A stretch of DNA of 64,000 bases from JAEUKA01 sp044228505. GTDB lineage: Bacteria; Myxococcota_A; Polyangia; Palsa-1104; JAEUJZ01. The position numbers were made by a program, and so were the translations under genes. Positions 26,455 to 34,662 of the stretch are shown one piece after another (the stretch's first letter is position 1; each line of letters opens with the position of its first letter). The DNA lies in NCBI GenBank assembly GCA_044228505.1, contig JBGAUT010000005.1, forward strand, positions 236,962 to 300,961, read 5' to 3'. The notes beneath the pieces were generated by a model, which was not told the origin of the DNA, made no database searches, and saw only the letters and a list, made by a program, of their open reading frames with translations.

Positions 26455-26475
26455 GACTCCTGTCGCACAGGAGTC
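26455..26475. terminator. Bidirectional terminator hairpin
   Basis: A perfect nine-bp stem (GACTCCTGT / ACAGGAGTC) with a CGC loop begins eight bases after the secreted protein stop and lies 14 bases before the stop of the convergent Nudix gene. The plus-strand side is followed by TTCTCC. It is the strongest hairpin in the window and can serve both genes. Confidence 0.65.
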
Positions 26476-26489
26476 TTCTCCAAGATCAA

Positions 26490-27158
26490 TTAGGGAGTCA
26501 GTCGTCGTCGCAAGCGGTGCAGTAGGATCTCGGTCTTCGCGTCTTCTACTTCACCGCTGTCACAAAGTCTTAGCGCGTCCTCGATAGGGAGCCAGCGCAG
26601 CTTCGCACCGTGTTCCATGGGGGAGCCATCTCCTGTGGGGACTTCCGGTTCCTTTCGAACCTCTGCACAGACCAAAAAAAAGGCCTCGGGAGCCATGCCC
26701 GGGGTTGGGAATACCCGATGTCCCAGCATCTCGATGTCGACTTCCTCCAGTTGGACACCAGCCTCTTCCCATGCTTCGGTGACAGCGCGCCGCTTGATCC
26801 CTTCAAGACCGTGATCTTGGTCTTCCAAGATCCCTGCTACTACCTCATAAAGTAGTAAGTAGGGGGCTTTGTCAGGAACCGCTACTCGTGCTGGGTCTCG
26901 GCCAAAGCGCAGCGCCGGTCGGAGCCCCTGCCGGAGCAGGACCTCCACCAGCTGGGAGTCCTTCGCTCGTCTCCACAGACCCACTACGACCGCATCGGTT
27001 CCGTGCTTAGGACGGTCGACTAGTTCGCAATAGTAGGGCGCAGACAGTGTTCCGTCTTCGTAGCGATTCCTCAGATGAACGCGCCGCAGCCGTAGGAAGT
27101 GCCCGCGCCCCAGCTCCTCTTCCCCATCGAGTTGATAGTCTGTGACCAGCATGGGCAT
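26490..27158 (-). CDS. Nudix hydrolase with a partly altered Nudix box
   Basis: This 222-residue enzyme of the ADP-ribose/NDP-sugar pyrophosphatase type has a core reading GIKRRAVTEAWEEAGV. The EE-x-G metal-binding half is intact, but the Arg of the usual RE-U-x-EE-x-G is Thr (TEAWEEAG), and the leading Gx5E part is irregular, so activity may be reduced or its specificity altered. AAGGA is spaced better for the second ATG (27152) than for 27158. It follows the Cys-rich lipoprotein gene after a 2-bp gap and is probably co-transcribed. Confidence 0.8.
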   Translation of the reverse strand: MPMLVTDYQLDGEEELGRGHFLRLRRVHLRNRYEDGTLSAPYYCELVDRPKHGTDAVVVGLWRRAKDSQLVEVLLRQGLRPALRFGRDPARVAVPDKAPYLLLYEVVAGILEDQDHGLEGIKRRAVTEAWEEAGVQLEEVDIEMLGHRVFPTPGMAPEAFFLVCAEVRKEPEVPTGDGSPMEHGAKLRWLPIEDALRLCDSGEVEDAKTEILLHRLRRRLTP

Positions 27159-27160
27159 CC

Positions 27161-28306
27161 TTACCCGATGATCACAGGAGCGCAGGTCGAGACGCCCGCA
27201 CCGACGACGATGTAGGGCAGGTTGTCCAGAACCTTCACGACCATTCCATCATCGGGCGTAAACATCAAGACTTGGGAGTTGTTGCGACCTAGTGCCGGAT
27301 CAAACACCGTGACAAAGATGTAAAAGCGTCCTCCCCAGTGGGCAAATGCCCAGGCACGAACCGTTCCAGGTAGCGGCATCAGCGGATACTTTTGGGCGGG
27401 CATTCCCGAGCTTTTGTCCATCCGGGCCACAAAAGACTCCGACATGCCAGGGAAGTAGGCCCACAGCTCGCCTCGTCCGGTCCCGGTTAGCTCGGGACCA
27501 TATTCGGTGGTGGGAAGCGAGCCAACGGCACTGAGCATCAGGGACTTTTTGTCGACCTGTGCCATCCGACCTTTGCCCGGATCCAGGTGCGAGCCGCCCG
27601 TCACAAACAGGGTCTCTGCTTCAGTGCCTACGCCGTCGGTGACAAAGCCCATTCCAAACGTCTCGAAGCCGTCTTGGGCGGGTGTAAAGCCGCTCGGTTT
27701 GCAGCTTAGGTCTTTGGTGTTGACCCAGAAGATCTCACCGCTATTGTACAGAACCCAGGCGCGGGCATCGCGGTCGACTGACATCGAGAACGGAGTCGAG
27801 GTTCCACCATCAAAAGAGGGTCCGGCCGGACAGTTGATGTTTCCTAGCAGCTTCAGTTCGTTTTTGCCGTCCTTTGGATTGAAGCTGAGCAGGCGATACT
27901 GTTCATCGACGAGGTAGACCAGATCGGCGTTCTCTCCGCAGGTGTTGATGCAGGTTCCGCCCTTGCACATTCCGGGGTCGCACTTCTGCACCAGATCACC
28001 AAACGAACCGTCAGCACCACAGACACGGACGTTGTCGCCATCACACTGCTTGGGCAGACGTGGCGAACAAGCCACACAGCCGAGCTTGGTTTCGCAGATT
28101 TGGGTGGGGAGACAAATGTTACGCGTGAGCCAATTGCCTCGAACACACTGCTTGCGCGAGCCGTCTTGGCACTGCCATTGTCCGTCGCTGCACTCGTTGC
28201 CGTGGGCAACGGCATAGGGATCCTCAAGATCCACGCTGCGGTTGGCTGTGCAGCCAATCGTGAGCACGAGTAGACAGGCAAACAGCGACCGGACAGAACC
28301 GTGCAT
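27161..28306 (-). CDS. Cys-rich propeller-type lipoprotein
   Basis: This 381-residue lipoprotein has lipobox LTIGC (Cys19). Residues about 38-130 hold about fourteen Cys residues in small disulfide-rich modules (CSDGQWQCQDGSRKQCV, CSPRLPKQC, CKGGTCINTCG) of the kind common in myxobacterial surface proteins. The rest is beta-propeller-like (LVYLVDEQYRLLSFNPKDG; ARAWVLYNSGEIFWVNTKD). No enzyme motif is seen. It is probably a surface-exposed binding protein. It lies 74 bp after selB on the same strand and 2 bp before the Nudix gene. Confidence 0.7.
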   Translation of the reverse strand: MHGSVRSLFACLLVLTIGCTANRSVDLEDPYAVAHGNECSDGQWQCQDGSRKQCVRGNWLTRNICLPTQICETKLGCVACSPRLPKQCDGDNVRVCGADGSFGDLVQKCDPGMCKGGTCINTCGENADLVYLVDEQYRLLSFNPKDGKNELKLLGNINCPAGPSFDGGTSTPFSMSVDRDARAWVLYNSGEIFWVNTKDLSCKPSGFTPAQDGFETFGMGFVTDGVGTEAETLFVTGGSHLDPGKGRMAQVDKKSLMLSAVGSLPTTEYGPELTGTGRGELWAYFPGMSESFVARMDKSSGMPAQKYPLMPLPGTVRAWAFAHWGGRFYIFVTVFDPALGRNNSQVLMFTPDDGMVVKVLDNLPYIVVGAGVSTCAPVIIG

Positions 28307-28380
28307 CTGGACCTCCTCGAAGATACGGGATCAGCAGTGGAGGACGGACGATAAGCCTAGCGATACGCTGTCGTCAAAGG

Positions 28381-30390
28381 TTACGTGCGGCCGCGCAGTC
28401 GCCGCTGATCCCCGACACGCAAGGTGAGTCGCTGGGCATCGAAGTACTCGGCAAGCGGAATGCTGTATTTGCGACTCTGGGCCACCAGATCCTTAAACTG
28501 ACCCGGGCTGATCTCGTGCTGTGTCGTAAGGAATGCCACCAATCGGTCGCTCAATTCGGCAATCGCCTTGCGTGAAAACAGCAGATCTTTCAGTCGCACC
28601 AAATCACCTCTCCGTACCAATTGCTCGACGATTTTCTTGAGATCATCGGTGCGGATTGCAGGTACGATAGGGGTCTGTTGCGACAGCAACGCGGGGAGGT
28701 CTTCGATTCTGGGGGCTGCGAGACCAACACGTACACACGCGGACAGCACGGCCATCACGTGCGGCGAATCTGTCACTACGGTAGGGACCGCCATGGGGAG
28801 CCGCAATCGTTCGCGCTCAGCAATGAGACTCCCTTCCGAAATCAGCTTGGCGCACAGCGCATCAAACACTCGTACGGACAGGCCTCGCAGGGGTCCACCC
28901 AACTGAGCACGGAGGAGTTCTTTGGCGAGTTCGGGGCTGTCTGGATGACTCCGCTGGGCCGCAGAGACGGCCTCGATGATGGCCTGGTTCAATTGCTGAA
29001 GCACAACCTGACTAAGCCATGCTCCCTCTTCGGTTTCGGGAAGGTCCGCAAGTCGAATCGCTGCGCCAGTCTCTGTTATCGCTGCGATCGCACGCCGTAG
29101 TGCTGGCAGTCCGATTGGGAGCGAGCGCTGCAGATCAGACAGCGAGCTTCCCTTGATGCTTCGGCGCTCGATGTGCAGCCGGGTCAGCGTGGTCGCGGCT
29201 TGCTCTCGTTGTTTGGGAGCGTGCAGCATCAGAACAGACTGCGACGTGGTCCGCAGGACTTCGACCAGTGCCGGACTTTTGCGTCGCTGGGGAGTGGCCA
29301 AGTTTCGTAAAATGGTCCCACCTCCCAGTGTGGTCCCGTGATTCTTTTGCAGTGCGAAACCTCGTAGTACGAAGCGATCCCCAGGCATTACACACAGCGG
29401 CTCGGCCAGCGTGAGCTGCGCAAGGCCAGTCTGTCCTGGTTCAAGCTGCTCGCGGTCGAGCAAGGTGATGTTGGCCAGTCGCTGTGCGGTCCCTAGGTGA
29501 ACCAGTAGCCTACTCCGTCTGGGAAGTGCGGAGTGGGTGACTGGCAGATAGCGCAACTCGACATCCATGACCGAGGACGCTGCCAGTAGATCGGGATTGG
29601 CCAGCGTCTCTCCCCGTGAGATAGAGGTAAGGGGGACGCTGAGGTTGACGGCGATACGCTGGCCGGCCACCGCTGATGAAACGGACACACCATGGACATG
29701 CAGCCCCCGTACCTTGGCGGGCGGCTGGGTCTTGCGCTGGGGCACCGAAACCAGCTCATCACCAATCTGGAGCCGTCCTGACCACAGTGTTCCCGTCACC
29801 ACGGTTCCGAATCCTTTGAGTGTGAATACTCGATCCACCGGGAGTCGGACCAACGCTTCCTCATCTCGACTGGGCAGATCACGTAAGGCGCGTTCGATCG
29901 CTGCGGGCAACTCTGAAAGTCCCGCGCCGGTCTTCACAGAGCAAGGGACGATCTCGCTGGTCGCAAGGAACGTCCCCGCGAGTACCTCATGCAACTCCTG
30001 TTTCGCTAGATCGAGCAACTCTGCCGTGACCAAGTCACACTTGGTGAGTGCCACCACGCCGCTACGGATTCCCAGGAGCCCGCAGATGTCCAGGTGCTCA
30101 CGGGTTTGCGGCATCACTCCTTCATCGGCGGCCACAACCAGGATGACGGTGTCGATTCCGACCGCACCCGCGACCATGGTACGGATGAATCGCTCATGTC
30201 CGGGGACATCGACCACCGATACGGTCGTACCGGAAGGAAGCTGCAGGTGCGCGAATCCCAGCTCAATGGTGATGCCGCGTTGCTTTTCTTCCTTGAGTCT
30301 GTCGGTGTCGATTCCGGTGAGCGCCTTGACGAGGCTCGTCTTGCCGTGATCGATGTGTCCGGCGGTTCCGATGACGCGGAAGGCACTCAT
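28381..30390 (-). CDS. selB: Selenocysteine-specific elongation factor SelB
   Basis: SelB is a GTPase that brings selenocysteyl-tRNA to UGA codons marked by a SECIS element. The 669-residue product has the G1 loop GTAGHIDHGKTSL (8-20), switch II DVPGHERF, and TKCD at the G4 position. EF-Tu-like beta domains follow (VFTLKGFGTVVTGTLWSG), then a C-terminal winged-helix region that binds SECIS RNA. ATG 30390 begins the fold; an upstream in-frame start would overlap the GNAT gene. Neither selA/selD nor a tRNA-Sec gene is in the window, and I saw no selenoprotein here, so the rest of the pathway must be elsewhere. Confidence 0.95.
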   Translation of the reverse strand: MSAFRVIGTAGHIDHGKTSLVKALTGIDTDRLKEEKQRGITIELGFAHLQLPSGTTVSVVDVPGHERFIRTMVAGAVGIDTVILVVAADEGVMPQTREHLDICGLLGIRSGVVALTKCDLVTAELLDLAKQELHEVLAGTFLATSEIVPCSVKTGAGLSELPAAIERALRDLPSRDEEALVRLPVDRVFTLKGFGTVVTGTLWSGRLQIGDELVSVPQRKTQPPAKVRGLHVHGVSVSSAVAGQRIAVNLSVPLTSISRGETLANPDLLAASSVMDVELRYLPVTHSALPRRSRLLVHLGTAQRLANITLLDREQLEPGQTGLAQLTLAEPLCVMPGDRFVLRGFALQKNHGTTLGGGTILRNLATPQRRKSPALVEVLRTTSQSVLMLHAPKQREQAATTLTRLHIERRSIKGSSLSDLQRSLPIGLPALRRAIAAITETGAAIRLADLPETEEGAWLSQVVLQQLNQAIIEAVSAAQRSHPDSPELAKELLRAQLGGPLRGLSVRVFDALCAKLISEGSLIAERERLRLPMAVPTVVTDSPHVMAVLSACVRVGLAAPRIEDLPALLSQQTPIVPAIRTDDLKKIVEQLVRRGDLVRLKDLLFSRKAIAELSDRLVAFLTTQHEISPGQFKDLVAQSRKYSIPLAEYFDAQRLTLRVGDQRRLRGRT

Positions 30391-30404
30391 GGGCGCGGAG
30401 CCTA

Positions 30405-31037
30405 TCAGATACGCGTTGCCGAATCCCTTCGCCACAAAAGGAGAGCTGCCGCCCCGTCGATAGTTGGGTCATCGATATGGTTTGGCAACAGTCCGTGAAC
30501 CTGAAAGCCTTGACGTAGTTGCACACTGACTGTCGGATCAAAGATCCGTCCAGCTTTGACTTCGGACAGGTACTCCTCGGCGGACATCGTGGCCCGATAG
30601 GACGAGAATCCTTTGAGCATGCCACCAACGAGCATGCCCCGCAGTCCGAGCTGCTCGACCAGCGCTTTTCTTGCGTCATAGAGTAGTCTGCTGAGTCCTC
30701 GTCCTCGGTAGCTGGGATGGACTCCGATGTCGACACCGTATAGCCAGTCCCCGCTGGGATCATGGCTGTGCAGCCAGTTCTGCCCGCTCGCTTCCATATA
30801 CGTATGCTGGTAGTGAGCAAAGTCGATGCGAGAGCGGCAGCTTGTTGAGCTGGCGGCGATCTCTCCGTCTGTGTGTACCACTACGAGCTGTCCTTCCGGG
30901 AACAACTGGATGTGGTGTCGGTATTGCGCGGCTGTGATGAGCTCGTTTTCACCGACGGTCGGGAAGCATAGACGTTGAATCTTGGCCAGCTCATCGACCA
31001 TTGCAGAGTTAGACCGGCAGACGCGAAACTCGCTCAT
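30405..31037 (-). CDS. GNAT-family N-acetyltransferase
   Basis: This 210-residue acetyl-CoA-dependent acetyltransferase has the CoA pyrophosphate-binding loop VHPSYRGRGLSRLLYDA (about 117-133), the motif A pattern R-x-x-G-x-G/S. The preceding strand GDWLYGVDIGV supports the fold. The region after residue 150 is longer than a minimal GNAT and may be substrate-specific. It ends 14 bp before selB and is probably co-transcribed with it; a functional link to selenium is not evident. Confidence 0.88.
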   Translation of the reverse strand: MSEFRVCRSNSAMVDELAKIQRLCFPTVGENELITAAQYRHHIQLFPEGQLVVVHTDGEIAASSTSCRSRIDFAHYQHTYMEASGQNWLHSHDPSGDWLYGVDIGVHPSYRGRGLSRLLYDARKALVEQLGLRGMLVGGMLKGFSSYRATMSAEEYLSEVKAGRIFDPTVSVQLRQGFQVHGLLPNHIDDPTIDGAAALLLWRRDSATRI

Positions 31038-31121
31038 GGATAGCTTGTACTACGATTCGGCGAACTGCTGGAGCACCTCCGAAAAGTCGGGCCCCAACCG
31101 GCCAGTGATCGGAGCCAACGT

Positions 31122-31196
31122 GAGGCGTTTGGAACCCAAGCCGGAGGGTTTAGAAGGCAAGCTGAGCGTTTCACAAGGCAGGGCGAAGCGTTCGCG
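31122..31196. repeat. Degenerate 21-bp tandem repeat, about 3.5 copies
   Basis: Units at 31122-31142, 31143-31163, 31164-31184 and a partial at 31185 share a GTTT..AA..CAAG core (for example GGAGGGTTTAGAAGGCAAG and GAGCGTTTCACAAGGCAGG). It lies in the 450-bp gap 31038-31487, upstream of the GNAT-selB operon. Both strands could be read through, but no gene is supported. The rest of the gap holds only the hairpin at 31421-31440. Confidence 0.5.
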
Positions 31197-31420
31197 TACC
31201 AACCTAGACCGGTTGAGTGACCGTCATAAACACACTGGGACAAAATGAGGTTGGGTCTGAATACCAGGCCACAGTCTCTCAATCGCTGCACCAAGGGTTC
31301 AGGATGCTGACCGGCGGTGTCTGATGGCCAATCCGTGGCGTCCGATCCGCAGGACGCACCTGTTCACTCTCTAGAGCACTGTGTCGACAAGGCTGATGGG
31401 TTGTGTTTGGAAGCGAAGGT

Positions 31421-31440
31421 GCTGGGTGGCATCACCCAGC
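31421..31440. terminator. Hairpin downstream of the Tyr/Pro-rich protein gene
   Basis: A perfect eight-bp stem (GCTGGGTG / CACCCAGC) with a GCAT loop lies 47 bases past the stop of the minus-strand gene at 31488. There is no U-tract, but the position suits termination or 3'-end protection. Confidence 0.45.
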
Positions 31441-31487
31441 GGAGAGGTAGCGGCCGGTGCGAGGGAGTTTGCGCAGAGAGCCAGCAG

Positions 31488-32510
31488 TTAACGCCAGCCG
31501 CGAGCTTGATGAACCCCAGCCGGACCACGGTGCACGGCTGGTGGCGCCGAGTAGACCGGAGCGCGATGCACGGGGGCCGAGTACGCCGGCGCACGGTACA
31601 CAGGTGCCGGGGCTTGGTGATAGACCGGAGCGCGGTAGGCTGGTGCCTGATAGACCGGAGCACGATAGACCGGGGCCTGATGAACCGGCGCACCGTACAC
31701 TGGACGCTGATAGACCGGAGCGCGGTACACTGGAGCCTGATGAATCGGCGCGCCATACGCGGGGCGCTGATAGACCGGACCACCATAGGGTGGACGAACC
31801 ACGACTGGACCACGGTTGTACGGGGAGCCGTACCCACCGTACGGACGGACCATCGGTCGGTGGTAGCCAACGCCCAAGTAGACGTGCTGCGGACGCACCG
31901 CGTAGTAACGACCGCCTAGATAGTTGCGACGATAGTAGTCGTTATAGTAGCTGACGTAGCGAGGCCGCATCGCATAGTAGTCAGAGGTCCAGGGGCCGTT
32001 GTACATGTAACCGCCCGCATTTAGCACGAAGTTGATACCCATCGGAGCGAACCAGTGACGGTGTGGCCAGCTCATATAGCAGTAGCCGCCACCGTGCAGG
32101 TGTCCAATCGGGTGCTCGTTCACATACTGGTAGCTCGGCTGACCGTAGCCGAAGTCAGCGACATCTCCCGTGAAGTACGCGTAGCCGTTCGACATCGTGA
32201 ACAGGTTCTGATCAAACACAGGGTACTGGTGTCCGTGCGCGCCCTGTTGATTGCAGAATCCGCCGCCCTGGTCGTAGGCGATCGGGTGCGGACCGTGGAA
32301 GCCAAACATCTGGGCCTGGCTATAGGATGGCGGCGCTTGCCCCTGATACATCTCATCCGGTTGAGCCGGGGCCTGGTACATCTCGGCCCCTTGGCCATCC
32401 TGCCAATCCTGATTCATGTTGGCCGACGGGTCGAGGGTCTGTGCATTGGCAACCGATCCCAGCGAGACCGAAAGGACCAGCGAAGTGATGGTGGAAAGTA
32501 GAGTCTTCAT
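31488..32510 (-). CDS. Secreted Tyr/Pro-rich tandem-repeat protein
   Basis: From ATG 32510 (AGGAGG-type ribosome binding site) the product is 340 residues, with a signal peptide ending at VANAQ (residue 24). The middle part is Tyr/Gly/His-rich. The C-terminal 120 residues are tandem variants of (R/G)APVY(R/Q) units such as YRAPVYQ and YGAPVHQ, encoded by a near-repetitive stretch at about 31540-31790. The composition resembles structural or adhesive cell-surface proteins and some spore-coat-like proteins; no enzyme motif is present. The upstream extension of the reading frame to 32591 has no leader features. Confidence 0.75.
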   Translation of the reverse strand: MKTLLSTITSLVLSVSLGSVANAQTLDPSANMNQDWQDGQGAEMYQAPAQPDEMYQGQAPPSYSQAQMFGFHGPHPIAYDQGGGFCNQQGAHGHQYPVFDQNLFTMSNGYAYFTGDVADFGYGQPSYQYVNEHPIGHLHGGGYCYMSWPHRHWFAPMGINFVLNAGGYMYNGPWTSDYYAMRPRYVSYYNDYYRRNYLGGRYYAVRPQHVYLGVGYHRPMVRPYGGYGSPYNRGPVVVRPPYGGPVYQRPAYGAPIHQAPVYRAPVYQRPVYGAPVHQAPVYRAPVYQAPAYRAPVYHQAPAPVYRAPAYSAPVHRAPVYSAPPAVHRGPAGVHQARGWR

Positions 32511-32743
32511 GGCGTTCCTCCTGCCCGTAAGCCAAAGCGAGACTTGGACCAGCTTAACCGTCCTTGGTGCCAAGACTCGGATCTCTTCCATTACCCGTCG
32601 ACAACGTTGATTTTTTTGCGCTCGGGTGAATATCCGAGCTGTCCACTTTGGGCCACAACTGTGAACGGTGGGCTACGCTTGGTGGGCACTGCGGACAAAT
32701 TACTTGCCGATCCGCCGGAACCTCTGCTACCCAAAGCCATATG

Positions 32744-33427
32744 ATGGTCTGGCCAAAATGGGCTCTTGTTGCCTTGGTCTGCGGACTGCTCTCGCTGAGC
32801 AGCAGCGCTGCCGACGCCAAGAAGTCTAAGAGGAAGCCGCTACCACCGCCCATCATCGAGTTGGAACACCTCACCACTCACCGCAAGTTAGAGCTTCAGC
32901 CGTCGCAGGCTGGTGGCTTTTCGAAGCGAAAGATGCAAGAGGTGTCATCTTTTTTACGCTGCCATCACACGGGACAGCGTCACTCGATGAATGAGCGACT
33001 CGTCGGTATTCTGTATCAGGTTGCTCGGCACTATCACAACGCCAAGCTATTTATCGTTGCAGGCTACCGAGCGCCCAAGGTGGCCAAGAAGAAGGGCAAT
33101 CCACGCAGCCCGCACAAGCGTGGGGTCGCTGCGGACTTCCAGGTCGCCGGCACCTCGATTGAATCGGTGCGTGACTACCTGCGCGGCACCTACCACAACA
33201 TAGGGGTTGGGTACTATCCAAACTCCGGCTTCATCCATGTCGATGTCGGTCGGCAAAAGAATGCGTTCTGGATTGACTACTCTGGACCGGGTGAAAAAGC
33301 GCGTTATACGCCGCCGTCGCTCCGACGTGATCGCAAGCGTTCGGCGCACATCGCCGAGGTTGCCCGAGATGACGACGCCTTGACTGGCACCCAGGCTGCT
33401 TCAGATGGAGAAGAAGCTGGCGGTTAG
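32744..33427 (+). CDS. DUF882/YcbK-type M15 murein peptidase-like protein
   Basis: This 227-residue exported protein (ATG 32744; 32741 is also possible) has a signal peptide ending at SSAADA. The zinc site of the DUF882/peptidase M15A family is visible as SPHKRGVAADFQ (S-x-H-x6-D) and FIHVDVG. VAGYRAPKVAKKKGNPRSPH precedes it in the usual order. Family members such as MepK/YcbK cleave peptidoglycan cross-links. The C-terminal tail is charged and probably disordered. It is divergent from the Tyr/Pro-rich protein across a 230-bp gap in which I see no other gene. Confidence 0.85.
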   Translation: MVWPKWALVALVCGLLSLSSSAADAKKSKRKPLPPPIIELEHLTTHRKLELQPSQAGGFSKRKMQEVSSFLRCHHTGQRHSMNERLVGILYQVARHYHNAKLFIVAGYRAPKVAKKKGNPRSPHKRGVAADFQVAGTSIESVRDYLRGTYHNIGVGYYPNSGFIHVDVGRQKNAFWIDYSGPGEKARYTPPSLRRDRKRSAHIAEVARDDDALTGTQAASDGEEAGG

Positions 33428-33495
33428 CCGCTGCGTTCGTCTGTTTTGAAAAGACCTGCCATTCCCATTGGTTGGGCTTTCTCGACGAGGCTTCG

Positions 33496-33525
33496 TTGAC
33501 AGTATCCCTGCTTGCGTCGTACAAG
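33496..33525 (+). promoter_or_regulatory. Candidate promoter for the lipoprotein at 33555
   Basis: TTGACA (33496-33501) and TACAAG (33520-33525) are separated by 18 bp. They end 29 bases before ATG 33555, which also has AAGGA upstream. Confidence 0.45.
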
Positions 33526-33554
33526 AGCCCAACTCTCACCTCAAGGATTCCCTA

Positions 33555-34574
33555 ATGTCATCATCAGATCGTTCACTGTCCGTGTCTCAGACTGTTTTGC
33601 GCAGTAGGCGCACGTCGGTTGTGCTGCTCCTTGCGACCGTGCTCGTGGGGGCGGGCGGTTGCAACCGCACCTCTGGGACGTCGGCAGCGAAGGACGACCT
33701 GCACATGGTTCCCAAGGAAACGGATGCCGTTTTCATGGTCAACGTCAAGCAGGCGCGCAAGAGCCCGCTGTGGGACAAATTCGTCGAGAAGTTCAACCAA
33801 GACCCGAAGTCGAAGGCGGACTACGACGAGGTTGTGAAAAAGTGCCAGATTGATCCGCTGAAGCAGCTCGATTCTTTGTTTATCGCGGTGCCATCGAACG
33901 TGACGGAGAGCAAGGAGTTTGCGCTGATCCTGCGTGGTGGCTTTGCGCCGGAGAAGTTCGTTGCCTGTATGCAGACTGTGGCCAAAGACAAGAACGAGCC
34001 GGTTACCGAGACCGACTACAACGGCCACAAGATCTACGGGGTCGGCAAGCAGTCATCCTTCATGACTGCCATTGGGAAGAAGGGCGTTGTACTGGCGGGT
34101 GGGGAGTGGGTTAAGCGCGCCATCGACCTGGATGCCGGGAAGGGCGATAACGCGACCAAGAACGTCGCGCTCATCGACATGATCAAGCGCACCAAGACCA
34201 GCAATTCGCTGTGGTGGGCGGGTCTGGTGCCGGCCCAGATGTCGGAAAAGCTCGGATCGAATCCTCAGCTTGGGCCGGTGCGGTCGCTGCGCAGCGTCTC
34301 GGGCTCCGTCGAGATCATCAAAGGTCTTGAGATGCACGCCTACCTGGATCTGGGCTCGGATGGAGATGCGAGTCAGCTCAAGGACAAGGCGACCGAGCAG
34401 CTCGCCGGGCTTAGGAACCTGCCCATGCTCAAGATGATGGGAATGGTTGCGTTCCTAGATACGGTCAAAGTCTCTGCGCAGAAGAGCTCGTTCGTGATCG
34501 ATGTGAACATGAACCAGCAGCAGGTCGATGACCTGATGAACCGTCTGTCGGGACTGGCTCAGCAGATGCGCTAA
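33555..34574 (+). CDS. Lipoprotein of unknown function
   Basis: This 339-residue lipoprotein has lipobox GAGGC (about Cys36). The mature part begins LHMVPKETDAVFMVNVKQARKSPLWDKF, resembling proteins annotated DUF3352-like, in which two beta-strand repeats bind an unknown ligand. The second repeat is visible around SNSLWWAGLVPAQM and GLEMHAYLDLG. No catalytic motif is seen. It converges on the ABC-F gene, and the 88-bp gap holds only a weak five-bp hairpin at 34618-34630. Confidence 0.7.
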   Translation: MSSSDRSLSVSQTVLRSRRTSVVLLLATVLVGAGGCNRTSGTSAAKDDLHMVPKETDAVFMVNVKQARKSPLWDKFVEKFNQDPKSKADYDEVVKKCQIDPLKQLDSLFIAVPSNVTESKEFALILRGGFAPEKFVACMQTVAKDKNEPVTETDYNGHKIYGVGKQSSFMTAIGKKGVVLAGGEWVKRAIDLDAGKGDNATKNVALIDMIKRTKTSNSLWWAGLVPAQMSEKLGSNPQLGPVRSLRSVSGSVEIIKGLEMHAYLDLGSDGDASQLKDKATEQLAGLRNLPMLKMMGMVAFLDTVKVSAQKSSFVIDVNMNQQQVDDLMNRLSGLAQQMR

Positions 34575-34662
34575 CCACTGCCGCTGTCCGGCCTGCCGCT
34601 TGTTGGCCCCTTCCCGAGCTGCCTTGCAGCAGGTTCTCATCCCGCCTGACAGTGGGAACCAC

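Noticed and set aside
30982..31248. 88-codon frame covering the 21-bp repeat
   Set aside because: It starts inside the GNAT gene on the opposite strand and shows no domain; the repeat is treated as non-coding.
31038..31487. Possible tRNA-Sec gene next to selB
   Set aside because: No cloverleaf arms, T-loop GGTTCGA or CCA end could be found in the gap.
31540..31790. Periodic DNA that could suggest a CRISPR or satellite array
   Set aside because: The period follows the codons of the Tyr/Pro repeat protein, and there are no unique spacers.
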